The notes under the pieces were generated by a model. It worked only from the letters and a program-made list of their open reading frames with translations, had not been told where the DNA came from and searched no databases. A stretch of 64,000 bases of DNA. It comes from CAZFZT01 sp964523675 (GTDB lineage Bacteria; Planctomycetota; Phycisphaerae; Phycisphaerales; SM1A02). The position numbers were made by a program, and so were the translations under genes. The stretch is taken from NCBI GenBank assembly GCA_964523675.1, contig CAZFZT010000001.1, forward strand, positions 62,001 through 126,000, written 5' to 3'. Shown here piece after piece: positions 1-8,397 of this stretch (within the stretch, counting starts at the first letter, position 1; each line of letters opens with the position of its first letter).

Positions 1-2
1 AA

Positions 3-119
3 CTCAAGGAAGCCACGCTGGAGACGGGATTGAAAACGCGCGTTCCGCCGTTCATTGAGATCGGCGAAGTTGTGCGCATCAGCACAGCAGACGGCTCGTA
101 CAATTCAAGGGCGAATTGA
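3..119 (+). CDS. efp: Elongation factor P, C-terminal end (partial)
   Basis: This is the last 38 codons of a gene that begins before the window. The translation contains EATLETGLKTRVPPFIEIGE and ends ISTADGSYNSRAN, which matches the third OB-fold domain of EF-P; the TGLxxxVPxFIExGExxxxxTxxGxYxxRA pattern is the family's C-terminal signature. EF-P relieves ribosome stalling at polyproline runs. The domain carrying the modified Lys or Arg is outside the window, so the modification type cannot be judged. A hairpin about 65 bases after the stop could end its transcript. Confidence 0.85.
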   Translation, partial: LKEATLETGLKTRVPPFIEIGEVVRISTADGSYNSRAN

Positions 120-182
120 TGCGTCCGAGAGGATGGCGGCTTGGATGTGGAGTGCGATTCGACCTCATCGCTCAAACGAGAA

Positions 183-207
183 GCCCACGGCCGGGAAGAC
201 CGTGGGC
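183..207. terminator. Hairpin between efp and tRNA-Ala
   Basis: An 8-bp perfect stem, GCCCACGG (183-190) with CCGTGGGC (200-207), encloses a 9-nt loop and is followed on the plus strand by CTTATTCTT. It lies between the end of efp (plus) and the 3' end of tRNA-Ala (minus), so it could end both transcripts. The T-run is weak, so the terminator call is inferred from position and stem strength. Confidence 0.5.
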
Positions 208-238
208 CTTATTCTTCAAGGCGCGGATGCCGTGATAG

Positions 239-311
239 TGGAGCAGATGAGACTCGAACTCACAACCTCCTCGATGCGACCGAGGCGCTCTCCCAATTGA
301 GCTACTGCCCC
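239..311 (-). tRNA. tRNA-Ala (anticodon CGC)
   Basis: The reverse complement folds as a 73-nt tRNA. The acceptor stem is GGGGCAG with CTGCTCC, the D stem GCTC/GAGC, the anticodon stem CCTCG/CGAGG around loop GTCGCAT, and the T arm GTGAG-TTCGAGT-CTCAT. The loop gives anticodon CGC with U33 present, which reads the Ala codon GCG. Discriminator base is A. The 3' CCA is not encoded. Confidence 0.9.
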
Positions 312-519
312 TGAGCCAGGCCCGTGGGGGCTGGCGGGGAACCAGATCATATCGTCTCTGCAACCGCTCATCCAGTGCCGGTCATTCAGTATGCCCCGTT
401 CAGCTTGATCGGCCGGCGAGCCCGCTTCGGCTGGCGACCCCGAAACCCATCGCATCGCCGCAGTAGTCGCCTCTCTGCTACACTGTCCGTCCAATTACCT
501 AGTCAGAAGGATTCCATCC

Positions 520-1632
520 ATGAAGGTCATCTGCGATCGTGCTGCTCTCCAGGAAGCCGTCAACCTCGTCGCGGGCGTCGTGGTCGGGCGGACCCCGACC
601 CCTGTACTCCAGTGCGTGAAGCTCTCTGCCAAGGGAGGCGCATTGACGCTTGCCGCCACGGATCTTGAAGTCGGGCTGCGCCTCTCTGTGGATCAGGTTG
701 ATGTGCAGAAGGAGGGGGAGGCGCTCATCCCGTCAGACAAGCTCACACAAATCGTTCGCGCTTCTGACGACCCGACACTCACGCTCGAAACCGACGATGA
801 TGCCATGCACATCCGAGGGGCAGATGCGCACTACAAGGTGTACGGCTTTGATCCGAAAGAGGCGCCCGCAGTGCGTGAGTTCGGTGATGCCAAGGTCGAT
901 TGCGAGATTTCATCGGATATCCTGCACGCGCTCATCAGCCGCACGCTTTTCGCCGCCGCTGCCGAATACAGTCGTTACGCCATCAACGGCGTGCTGTACG
1001 ACAGGGACGGCAAGAAACTACGTCTGGTCGCCACCGACGGTCGGCGGCTCGCACTTGCTGTGGGCTCCTGCAAGGCCAAGGAAGGAAAATCATCGTGCAT
1101 CATCCCGACCAAAGCGCTCAATCTCATCAATCGCCTTATCTCGGACGGTGAGGTGCCGGTGAAAGTGGCCATCGAAAAGAACCAGGTTATTGTCGCAGTG
1201 GGGGAGGGCGCCGATGCCGCAGTGCTCTCGAGCAATCTGATCGAAGGCGCATTCCCTCCGTTTGAGGACGTGATCCCACGCGACCTTGATAAGAAGGCGA
1301 GCTTCGATGCGCAGACACTCGCCAGCGCCATTCGCCGGGCTGCGCTGCTCACCAACGAAGAATCCAAGGGCGTGCGGATGAGTTTCGATAAGAAGACGCT
1401 CACCCTCACCAGCCGAGCGCCGGAAATGGGTGAGGCCGAGATTCATCTTGACCTCTCCAATTATGAGGGCGATGCTCTGGAGATCGGCTTCAATCCGAGT
1501 TACATCACCGATGCGCTCAAGGTCGTGGACAGCCGCGATGTCATTTTCGAGTTCAAGGCGCCGAACAAGCCCGGTGTCATCCGCACGGGTCAGGATTTCA
1601 CGTATGTCGTGATGCCTGTCAACCTGCAGTGA
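520..1632 (+). CDS. dnaN: DNA polymerase III sliding clamp (beta subunit)
   Basis: The 370-residue product is the ring-shaped processivity clamp that tethers DNA polymerase III to DNA. It starts MKVICDRAALQEAVNLVAGV and ends ...TYVVMPVNLQ; the VMPV/M-hydrophobic ending is typical of the clamp C-terminus, which forms part of the protein-binding pocket. Length fits the family (about 366-380). An AGAAGGA sequence about 8 bases before ATG supports this start. No dnaA or recF is next to it and I see no cluster of DnaA boxes upstream, so this does not look like a dnaA-dnaN origin locus. Confidence 0.97.
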   Translation: MKVICDRAALQEAVNLVAGVVVGRTPTPVLQCVKLSAKGGALTLAATDLEVGLRLSVDQVDVQKEGEALIPSDKLTQIVRASDDPTLTLETDDDAMHIRGADAHYKVYGFDPKEAPAVREFGDAKVDCEISSDILHALISRTLFAAAAEYSRYAINGVLYDRDGKKLRLVATDGRRLALAVGSCKAKEGKSSCIIPTKALNLINRLISDGEVPVKVAIEKNQVIVAVGEGADAAVLSSNLIEGAFPPFEDVIPRDLDKKASFDAQTLASAIRRAALLTNEESKGVRMSFDKKTLTLTSRAPEMGEAEIHLDLSNYEGDALEIGFNPSYITDALKVVDSRDVIFEFKAPNKPGVIRTGQDFTYVVMPVNLQ

Positions 1633-1817
1633 CGGACTTCGAGGATGACGCCCACTTGTGGTGACCCCAATGAAGGCACCAGGCCGAGGCGTGAGCGAGC
1701 ATGACGTTCGTCTCGCTCGCGCGCGGAGATCGCGTGGCTGCCGTGGGCTGGAGTCTTTGCGAGTCGCTCAAGCAAGTTCGGAAAGAAGCGCGCGATCCGC
1801 CGCTCTGATCGGCTCGT

Positions 1818-3200
1818 ATGAACTGGTCGCATCGATGGATTGGGCCGATCATGAGCACCATGCCCGCTTCAACTTCTTCCTCACCCGCCGACGAACTGCG
1901 CACGCGCATAGAGAGCAAGACTGCGCTCATCGCCGTCGTTGGCCTGGGCTATGTGGGTCTGCCGCTGGTGCGCGCGGTGCATGAGGCGGGCTACCGCGTG
2001 CTCGGCTACGACATCGACCCGGCGAAGATCCAGCGGTTGCGACGAGGCGAAACGTACCTCAAGCATCTTGGCGATGATCTTGCGCAGGCGCTCGCAGCTT
2101 CAGATCGCTTTGAAGCCACGGATGAATCATCGCGACTCGCTGAAGCCGATGTCATCATCCTGTGCGTGCCGACTCCGCTGGGCGAACACCGCGAACCGGA
2201 CCTGAGTTATGTTCTGAACTCGACGCGCATGGTGGCGCGCACGCTGCGCAACGGGCAACTCGTCGTGCTGGAGTCGACAACCTATCCCGGCACGACGCGC
2301 AGCGAGATGCTGCCGATTCTGAGTGAGTCAAACCTCACCTTCGGCAGCGATTTCTTTCTGGCGTATTCGCCTGAACGCGAAGATCCCGGCCGAAAGGATG
2401 CCACGACGCGCACCGTTGCCAAGCTCGTCGGCGGCGTCGATGAGCCGTCAACCGATCTTGCGATGACGCTCTACTCGCAAGTGGTGGATCATGCGCACCG
2501 TGTGTCGTCGGCCGAGGTCGCAGAGGCGGCGAAACTGCTCGAGAACGTCTTCCGCGCGGTCAACATCGCGCTGGTGAACGAACTCAAGATGCTCCTCGAC
2601 GCAATGGGCATCGACGTGTGGGAAGTGATTGCTGCGGCTTCGACCAAGCCGTTCGGCTTCATGCCGTTTCACCCGGGGCCGGGCCTTGGCGGACACTGCA
2701 TCCCCATTGATCCCTTCTATCTGGCGTGGAAGGCGAAGGAAGTAGGTCAGCCGACGAAATTCATTGAGCTTGCCGGCGAAATCAACTCGCTCATGCCGGG
2801 GTATGTCATTTCTCGAATCGCAGCTGCCCTCAACGAGGAGCAGAAATCGATCAAGGGTTCGAAGATTCTCATCATTGGCATCGCGTACAAGCCGGATGTT
2901 GACGACATTCGCGAGAGCCCCGCAGCGGTGATCATCGAGTTGCTGCGCGATGCAGGCGGGGAGGTGTCGTACCATGATCCGCACATTCCGCAGTTTCCAT
3001 CGATGCGCAAACACGAAATTGACCTGCGCTCGGTGCCGCTGGACGAGAAGACGCTTGCGCAGCAGGACTGTGTGGTGATCGTAACGAACCATTCAACGGT
3101 GGATTACATGCTGATCGGCCGATCGGCAACATTGATCGTGGACACCCGCAATGTGATGGCGGCGGTGGGCAACACTGCCGCCCGCATTGTGAAGGCCTAG
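1818..3200 (+). CDS. UDP-sugar 6-dehydrogenase (UDP-GlcNAc/ManNAc type)
   Basis: An NAD-dependent nucleotide-sugar dehydrogenase that oxidises C6 of a UDP-sugar to a uronic acid for surface polysaccharide. The Rossmann motif VVGLGYVGLPLV lies near residues 40-50, and the catalytic cysteine is in GPGLGGHCIPIDPFYL (Cys294). The GGHCIPIDP version is typical of UDP-N-acetylglucosamine/mannosamine dehydrogenases (WbpA/WbpO/TviB) rather than UDP-glucose dehydrogenase; substrate is inferred. The C-terminal domain has KILIIGIAYKPDVDDIRESPA. Homology begins near residue 33 and no good ribosome site is seen, so ATG 1851 or 1860 may be the true start. No polysaccharide genes adjoin it. A strong inverted repeat follows. 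Confidence 0.9.
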   Translation: MNWSHRWIGPIMSTMPASTSSSPADELRTRIESKTALIAVVGLGYVGLPLVRAVHEAGYRVLGYDIDPAKIQRLRRGETYLKHLGDDLAQALAASDRFEATDESSRLAEADVIILCVPTPLGEHREPDLSYVLNSTRMVARTLRNGQLVVLESTTYPGTTRSEMLPILSESNLTFGSDFFLAYSPEREDPGRKDATTRTVAKLVGGVDEPSTDLAMTLYSQVVDHAHRVSSAEVAEAAKLLENVFRAVNIALVNELKMLLDAMGIDVWEVIAAASTKPFGFMPFHPGPGLGGHCIPIDPFYLAWKAKEVGQPTKFIELAGEINSLMPGYVISRIAAALNEEQKSIKGSKILIIGIAYKPDVDDIRESPAAVIIELLRDAGGEVSYHDPHIPQFPSMRKHEIDLRSVPLDEKTLAQQDCVVIVTNHSTVDYMLIGRSATLIVDTRNVMAAVGNTAARIVKA

Positions 3201-3204
3201 CCAC

Positions 3205-3288
3205 ATAGCCCCGGCCTTGGCCGGGGGATCGGCATTGCTAAGCGGTGCGTGCCAATTGTTCGATCACCCCGGCCAAGGCCGGGGCTAT
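3205..3288. repeat. Perfect 22-bp inverted repeat between convergent genes
   Basis: Arms at 3205-3226 and 3267-3288 are exact reverse complements (ATAGCCCCGGCCTTGGCCGG..), separated by 40 bases. Each arm is itself nearly palindromic (CCCCGGCC-TT-GGCCGGGG), so each can fold alone or pair with the other. It sits between the convergent ends of the sugar dehydrogenase and fumC. It could act as a two-way terminator, or be a pair of a dispersed palindromic repeat; I see no other full copy in the window. Confidence 0.75.
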
Positions 3289-3293
3289 ATGAG

Positions 3294-4814
3294 TTAGCCG
3301 CCGCCTGCGCCAGAGGCACCCGGTTCGGTCATTGCGCGTGCATCCAGCAGCGCATCGAGGCGTTTGGGCTCGATGAGTTTGTGCTCCAGCACATACTCGC
3401 GCACGGTCTGACCGGTTTTGAACGCGCTCTTGGCGACCTCCGCCGCCTTGTCGTAGCCGATCTCCGGCGCGAGACTCGTGCACATCATCAGCGACTTCTC
3501 AACCATTCCCGTCGCGATGTCTTTGTTGACTTCCAAACCGTCGAGGCACTTGTCCACGAACATCTGCGATGCGTTTGCGAGCAGAGTGATCGACTCGATC
3601 AGGTTGTCAGCCATCATCGGCATGGCGACGTTGAGATCGAGCAGCGACCCGACACCGCCCATGCCGCCCATGGTGATCGCTGCATCATTGCCGACGACCT
3701 GACACGCCACCTGCATGAGTGATTCGCAGATGACGGGGTTCACCTTGCCGGGCATGATCGACGAGCCGGGCTGCATCGCAGGCAAGGACAACTCGAACAA
3801 CCCGCAGCGCGGCCCCGAACCGAGCAGGCGAATGTCGCTTGCGATCTTCGAAAGCGCGACAGCAATGGTTTTCAAATGGCCGCTTGCTTCGACGACGCAG
3901 TCGCGCGTCGCCTGCGCTTCGAAATGATTCGGCGCTTCCTTGAAGTCGACTTTCGTTCGCTGCTTCAAGCGCTTCGCGACCATCGAGCCGAATTTCGGAT
4001 GGGTATTGATGCCGGTGCCGACGGCCGTGCCGCCGATGGGCAAATTCTCCGCCAGCCGTTGCATGGCGCGCTCGGCCCGCAGCACCGAGTACTCCGCCGC
4101 AGCTGCGTACCCGGAGAACTCCTGGCCAAGACGTATCGGCGTCGCATCCATCAGATGTGTGCGGCCAATCTTGACGATCGAATCCCACTTTCTCGCCTTC
4201 GAGGCAAGGGCCTTCTGCAGATTCTTCAATGCAGGAATGAGTTGCTCATTGATCGCAATTGCTGCGGCAACCTGCATGGCTGTCGGAAACGTGTCGTTCG
4301 ACGACTGTCCCATGTTGACGTGGTCATTCGGATGAACGACATCTCTGGAGCCAATGGCCTTTCCGGAGTACCTGGCAACGAGGTTGGCGACGACCTCGTT
4401 GACGTTCATGTTCGTGGATGTACCCGAGCCGGTCTGGAAGATGTCGATGGGGAAGTGCTCCATCATGGCAGAGGCATCCTGGGATCGAGTCGTTGAGGCA
4501 TTGGGTGCCTCGCCGGCCCTTTGTCCTGATGCCTTGCTGCCTTGATGCCTCGTGCCCTTCGCAACCTCATCACACGCCTTCACGATCAACTTCGCGCGCT
4601 TCTGATCGAGCTTCTTCAACTGCAGGTTCGTCTCAGCGCACGCGCCTTTGAGCAGTGCGAACGCATGAATCACCTCCGGCGGCACCGGCCTTCCCGAAAC
4701 CGGAAAGTTCAGCACCGCGCGCTGCGTCGTCGCGCCGTAGAGGACGTGTGAGGGAACGGTCATTTCACCCATTGAATCGCGCTCGATGCGCGTTTTTGCA
4801 GAAGTCTTTGCCAT
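3294..4814 (-). CDS. fumC: Class II fumarate hydratase with in-frame repeat insertion
   Basis: Interconverts fumarate and L-malate in the TCA cycle. Family signatures are clear: QTGSGTSTNMNVNEV, HPNDHVNMGQSSNDTFPTA, GRTHLMDATP, and the GSSIMPGKVNPV loop near residue 355. At 506 residues it is longer than usual (about 465). The excess includes residues about 88-115 (TRHQGSKASGQRAGEAP...), which replace the short loop between CDEV and the FPIDIFQTGSGT segment. That stretch is encoded by a repeat-like sequence listed separately. A homologous class II lyase such as aspartate ammonia-lyase is less likely given the overall motif set. It converges with the sugar dehydrogenase gene. Confidence 0.93.
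   Translation of the reverse strand: MAKTSAKTRIERDSMGEMTVPSHVLYGATTQRAVLNFPVSGRPVPPEVIHAFALLKGACAETNLQLKKLDQKRAKLIVKACDEVAKGTRHQGSKASGQRAGEAPNASTTRSQDASAMMEHFPIDIFQTGSGTSTNMNVNEVVANLVARYSGKAIGSRDVVHPNDHVNMGQSSNDTFPTAMQVAAAIAINEQLIPALKNLQKALASKARKWDSIVKIGRTHLMDATPIRLGQEFSGYAAAAEYSVLRAERAMQRLAENLPIGGTAVGTGINTHPKFGSMVAKRLKQRTKVDFKEAPNHFEAQATRDCVVEASGHLKTIAVALSKIASDIRLLGSGPRCGLFELSLPAMQPGSSIMPGKVNPVICESLMQVACQVVGNDAAITMGGMGGVGSLLDLNVAMPMMADNLIESITLLANASQMFVDKCLDGLEVNKDIATGMVEKSLMMCTSLAPEIGYDKAAEVAKSAFKTGQTVREYVLEHKLIEPKRLDALLDARAMTEPGASGAGGG
4471..4551. repeat. Repeat-like insertion inside fumC
   Basis: About 81 bp, bounded by GAGGCATC (4471-4478) and its inverse GATGCCTC (4544-4551), with further GGCAT/TGCCT words between. 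It matches the extra residues of FumC and keeps the frame open. The word composition is unlike the rest of the gene. I read it as a small palindromic repeat that entered the coding sequence; the exact ends are estimated. Confidence 0.6.
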
Positions 4815-4858
4815 AAGAGAAGAATATCACAGAAGCCGTAACCTGCCATTTGTCGCCG

Positions 4859-4892
4859 GCCCAACCGCGGGCTTCCGCCACGCGGCTACTGG
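4859..4892. repeat. Dispersed 34-bp repeat, copy 1
   Basis: This 34-bp sequence (starting GCCCAACCG, ending GCTACTGG) recurs at 19812-19845 with two base differences. It contains a short GCCC/GGGC hairpin. Here it lies in the gap between the start of fumC and the end of the downstream-facing TPR gene, both on the minus strand. Function unknown. Confidence 0.75.
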
Positions 4893-4898
4893 TACGCT

Positions 4899-5780
4899 TC
4901 ACCGCTGCGACAGCTCCGCCAGCCGCGCCAGCCGCGCGGGCTCGATCCATGGGTCGTCCTTCAACTGCTCATGCGCCACTGCGAAGTGTGGGCCGGCCTC
5001 GTCGCTTCGCCCCAGCGCGTGCAAGCACTCCGCAATCTCTTCATGCACGAAGCCGTCTTTCTCACCTGCACGCTGCAACTCATCGCGCAACTGCATCTGC
5101 TGCGCCAGGGCCTCGTCGATTCTGTTCATCGAACGCAAGCAGCGACCAACGCACCAGCGCGCGATGCGCGCCTCCCGCGGCTGATTCTGCTCAAGACGCG
5201 CTGCGAGCGCCTGCTCAAAGTGCTGCATGGCCGATTCATAGTCGCCGCGGTCATGATGCGTCCAGCCGAGGTTGTTGTGCAGCGAGCCGCGCCAGCGGCG
5301 AGCGCGGGGATCGCTCGATGAATCTGCAAGTTCGATCGCGCGGTGGTTCCACTCGATGGCCTCATTGCCCGCCCCACTTGCGATCGCCACCATGTGCGCT
5401 GCATCAACGGCCAGGGCATCGAGCTGAATCGACACCGCCTCACGCCATGCCTGCTCAAACACCGGCCGTGCCTGTTCGCGCTTGCCTGAGGAGTTGAGCA
5501 CCCGGCCTCGCTCCAGCAGCAGCCGCACGCGCACCCGGCCGCGATGCTCCTCGTCCAGATCGCTCAGCGACTGCTCAACATCATCAAGCAACACATGCGC
5601 ATCGTCGAAGCGCTTCTGCAAGCCCATTGCTCTCGCGTGTTGCGTCAATAGAGCCATACGTCGGCCTTCGTCGCCGACCTTCATCGCTCTGACTTCCGCT
5701 TCGCGAAAACGCGCTTGGCTTGCGGCAGGGTCGCTGAAGTCCCAGAGTTCTGCGATCTGATCGTCGACGGGTATAGACAT
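4899..5780 (-). CDS. TPR-repeat protein
   Basis: A soluble, helical protein of about 293 residues made of tetratricopeptide-like repeats. The clearest repeat is HNNLGWTHHDRGDYESAMQHF followed by EQAL near the middle, with others around ARWCVGRCLRSMNRIDEALA and EEIAECLHALGRSDEAGPHF. There is no signal peptide. TPR proteins are binding scaffolds, and the partner cannot be inferred here. The reading frame extends upstream to 5816, but MSIPVDDQIAELWDF at 5780 looks like the natural start. It follows pilB on the same strand with about 70 bases between, so it may be the last gene of the pilus transcript. Confidence 0.75.
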   Translation of the reverse strand: MSIPVDDQIAELWDFSDPAASQARFREAEVRAMKVGDEGRRMALLTQHARAMGLQKRFDDAHVLLDDVEQSLSDLDEEHRGRVRVRLLLERGRVLNSSGKREQARPVFEQAWREAVSIQLDALAVDAAHMVAIASGAGNEAIEWNHRAIELADSSSDPRARRWRGSLHNNLGWTHHDRGDYESAMQHFEQALAARLEQNQPREARIARWCVGRCLRSMNRIDEALAQQMQLRDELQRAGEKDGFVHEEIAECLHALGRSDEAGPHFAVAHEQLKDDPWIEPARLARLAELSQR

Positions 5781-5850
5781 TGCTCCCATCATGGAGCGAG
5801 CGACGCGATGCCGCAAGTCCGATTCGATGCGCGCTCAGCTGCAATCGGCT

Positions 5851-7641
5851 TCAGATGGTCGATTCGGTGACGCGCAGCACTTCTTCGACGGTGGTGATGC
5901 CGAGGCCGACCTTGCGCATGCCGTCGTCACGCAGCGACACCATGCCGCGCTCCTTGCACGTGCGACGAAACTCGGTGACGTTGGGATTGCGCGCGATGGC
6001 GTCACGCGTATGGTCGTCGAGCACGAGCAATTCATAAAGTCCATTGCGGCCGGAGTAGCCGGTCTCGCGGCAGCGCTGACACCCCTTACCGTGCTTCACC
6101 ACCTTTTGATTGATACCGTGCATCGTGAGGAACTCTGCGAGGTCGGATTTGATTTCCACATCCTGCTTGCAATGCTCGCAGATTTTTCGAACCAGCCGCT
6201 GCGCGAGTACAGAATTCACGGCTGCGCCGACCAGGAACGGTTCGATACCGATGTTGATCAGTCGCGTGATCGACGACGGCGCATCATTCGTGTGGAGCGT
6301 CGAAAGCACAAGGTGGCCTGTGAGCGCGGCCTGGATGGCGATCGTCGCGGTCTCCATATCGCGGATTTCACCGAGCATGATGACGTCGGGGTCCTGTCGC
6401 AGCAGCGCCTTGAGCGCTTTGGCGAACGTCATGCCGATGCGCTCGTGCGTCTGAATCTGAGTGATGCCGGAGAGGTTGTATTCAACAGGGTCTTCGACGG
6501 TTGACACGTTCAACTTCCGCAAATCCATCTGCTTGATGGAGGAGTAGAGCGTGGTGGTCTTGCCCGAGCCGGTGGGTCCGGTGACGAGGATGATGCCGTG
6601 CGGCTGCGCGATCTGGTTCTTCCAGATCATCAGGGTGTCCTCTGCGAAGCCGAGCTCATCGAGCGTGACATTGATCGAGCGCGTGTCGAGAATACGCATG
6701 ACGGTCTTCTCGCCCTTCGGCGTTGGAAGCGTCGAAACGCGCAGATCGAGTTTGCGATTGAGGACCGTCGCTCGGATGCGGCCATCCTGCGGAAGCCGGC
6801 GCTCAGCGATATCGAGGTTCGCCATGATCTTGATGCGGCTGGTGAGCGCCGCGTGCATCTTCTTGGGCGGGTTCATCATCTCAAAGAGCACGCCGTCAAT
6901 ACGGAAGCGCACCTTGAGCGTCTTGTCATCGGGCTCAATGTGGATATCCGAAGCCCCCTCCTTCATCGCCGTCTGGATGATGTGGTTCACATACCGAACA
7001 ACGGGCGAAGAATCGGCATCCTCGATGTCCGCTTCATCTGCTTCATCCTTGACGATCTCAACATCATCCTCCTCAACGTCGGCAAGGATGTCGTCAACGG
7101 AGTATTCCTGCGCGTCGCCTTCATCGAGCAATTCGATGACGCCGCGTATGTCGTAGGCAGTCACGAGGACGTGCTTCACTGAGGAGACACCGAGACGACG
7201 CTTGACATCATCGAGCAAGAAAACATCGTCAGGATTGGTCGTGGCGACGACGAATCGCGATCCCTCACGCCGAAGCGGCAGGACCAGATTTGACTTGCAA
7301 TACTCGCTGCCCAAGCGATTGAACGCCTTGAGGTCGTATCCATCGGGCGCGTCCATGTCGACGCGCTCGAATGGCAGACCGGCCAGTTCAGCGACCGCCG
7401 ACTGCACCTCAACCTCATCAACGCCAAGTTCAATGAGAATGAGCGAAAGCGGCTTGCCCGGTGTCTGCTTCGCAACGCGCTCAGCCGTGGCGAGCTGTTC
7501 AGACTTCACTGAACCCCGTTTCAGAAGCAACGCGCCGAGGTCGCCGCCCGGGTCGGATTGCGCCTCTCCCGGCTCGTAGAATTCAACCAGCGCATCGCCG
7601 GCCGCAGCGTCTTCATGCGGGTCGTATTCGATCTCGCTCAT
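5851..7641 (-). CDS. pilB: Type IV pilus assembly / type II secretion ATPase
   Basis: Hexameric cytoplasmic ATPase that powers pilus extension or pseudopilus assembly. At 596 residues it has the N-terminal GspE/PilB domain (about 30-190), then a GspE-type ATPase core. Walker A is GPTGSGKTTTLY near residue 355 and the Walker B region DPDVIMLGEIRDMETA near residue 420. A zinc site, CEHC...CQRC, lies at about 487-527. The frame is open to 7761, but GGAGA just before ATG 7641 (MSEIEYDPHED) fixes the start. It is the last assembly gene of the pilMNO cluster; PilB is favoured over GspE because of those neighbours. No retraction ATPase PilT is seen. Confidence 0.9.
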   Translation of the reverse strand: MSEIEYDPHEDAAAGDALVEFYEPGEAQSDPGGDLGALLLKRGSVKSEQLATAERVAKQTPGKPLSLILIELGVDEVEVQSAVAELAGLPFERVDMDAPDGYDLKAFNRLGSEYCKSNLVLPLRREGSRFVVATTNPDDVFLLDDVKRRLGVSSVKHVLVTAYDIRGVIELLDEGDAQEYSVDDILADVEEDDVEIVKDEADEADIEDADSSPVVRYVNHIIQTAMKEGASDIHIEPDDKTLKVRFRIDGVLFEMMNPPKKMHAALTSRIKIMANLDIAERRLPQDGRIRATVLNRKLDLRVSTLPTPKGEKTVMRILDTRSINVTLDELGFAEDTLMIWKNQIAQPHGIILVTGPTGSGKTTTLYSSIKQMDLRKLNVSTVEDPVEYNLSGITQIQTHERIGMTFAKALKALLRQDPDVIMLGEIRDMETATIAIQAALTGHLVLSTLHTNDAPSSITRLINIGIEPFLVGAAVNSVLAQRLVRKICEHCKQDVEIKSDLAEFLTMHGINQKVVKHGKGCQRCRETGYSGRNGLYELLVLDDHTRDAIARNPNVTEFRRTCKERGMVSLRDDGMRKVGLGITTVEEVLRVTESTI

Positions 7642-7660
7642 GCGGTCTCCATGTGGAGGA

Positions 7661-8380
7661 TCAATCTTTTCGAAGCGTGACGGTCCATTCGAACTCAACG
7701 TCGAGCGCAGGATCACGTGCGACGAAATCAACGCGGTCGGACTCGATTCGCACCACCTCAAACTCGACCTCGGGCGAAACCGGGATCAATTCACCGACAC
7801 GCACGACTCGCTTGTTGATGTTGGCGAGCGGCTCACTGCCCATGAGAATCATGCCAAGGTGCAGGTCTTCAGCCGCCTTTTCAAACTCCGCCATGCGTGT
7901 CTGCCTGAGATGTGCGGTCGGGTCTCCTGATACAACCGGCACGCTTTGCACGCTCAGCGGCTCAAAGATGATGAATGGATTGCGCTGCACATCGTCAAGC
8001 GGAACCTGACGCGAGGCGTAGGATTCACTCAGGACGCCGAGCACCCCTTCGTCGGCTCCCTCATCCGAGGTCTTGTTGATAACGACGTTGAGGAACTCGT
8101 CGATTGACTTTTCGATTTCCTTCGGCGCGCTGGTCGCTGCGGAAGCGCGAGTGAGGGTGCGCATCGAGAAGAGGCCCGCAGCAGCGATGAGCGCGACGAT
8201 CACAATGAGCATCGTGCCGCTCTTTATCTTCAGACGGGGCTTCTCCTCAAACGTTATCACGTCACCAGTGTCCGAAAACTCGTCGCTGCCGAGGATCATG
8301 TGCTTGTCCTCGCCGCCGGCCGAATCTGCGGAATCGCTTATGCCCTCCGTAATGGGATTGTGTTCGCTGAAATCCACCAT
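7661..8380 (-). CDS. Single-pass membrane protein in pil cluster (PilP-like position)
   Basis: A 239-residue protein with a cytoplasmic N-terminal tail of about 55 residues, one membrane segment (GTMLIVIVALIAAAGLF) and an outer region. The outer part contains DDVQRNPFIIFEP and a later stretch LININ..RVVRVGELIPVSPEVEFEVVRIESDRVDFVA. The latter resembles the small beta domain of PilP/GspC proteins that states an assembly component's binding site. It lies between pilO and pilB, where pilP or a GspC-like gene is expected. I do not recognise a named family with certainty; the PilP-like role is inferred from position and topology. Confidence 0.65.
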   Translation of the reverse strand: MVDFSEHNPITEGISDSADSAGGEDKHMILGSDEFSDTGDVITFEEKPRLKIKSGTMLIVIVALIAAAGLFSMRTLTRASAATSAPKEIEKSIDEFLNVVINKTSDEGADEGVLGVLSESYASRQVPLDDVQRNPFIIFEPLSVQSVPVVSGDPTAHLRQTRMAEFEKAAEDLHLGMILMGSEPLANINKRVVRVGELIPVSPEVEFEVVRIESDRVDFVARDPALDVEFEWTVTLRKD

Positions 8381-8397
8381 TCACTCCTTTCGTCGTC

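Noticed and set aside
312..519. Possible replication origin upstream of dnaN
   Set aside because: No cluster of TTATCCACA-like boxes, no AT-rich unwinding region, and no dnaA next to it.
1701..1808. 35-codon plus-strand frame after dnaN
   Set aside because: It is too short, has no ribosome site and no recognisable sequence; it could be chance in GC-rich DNA.
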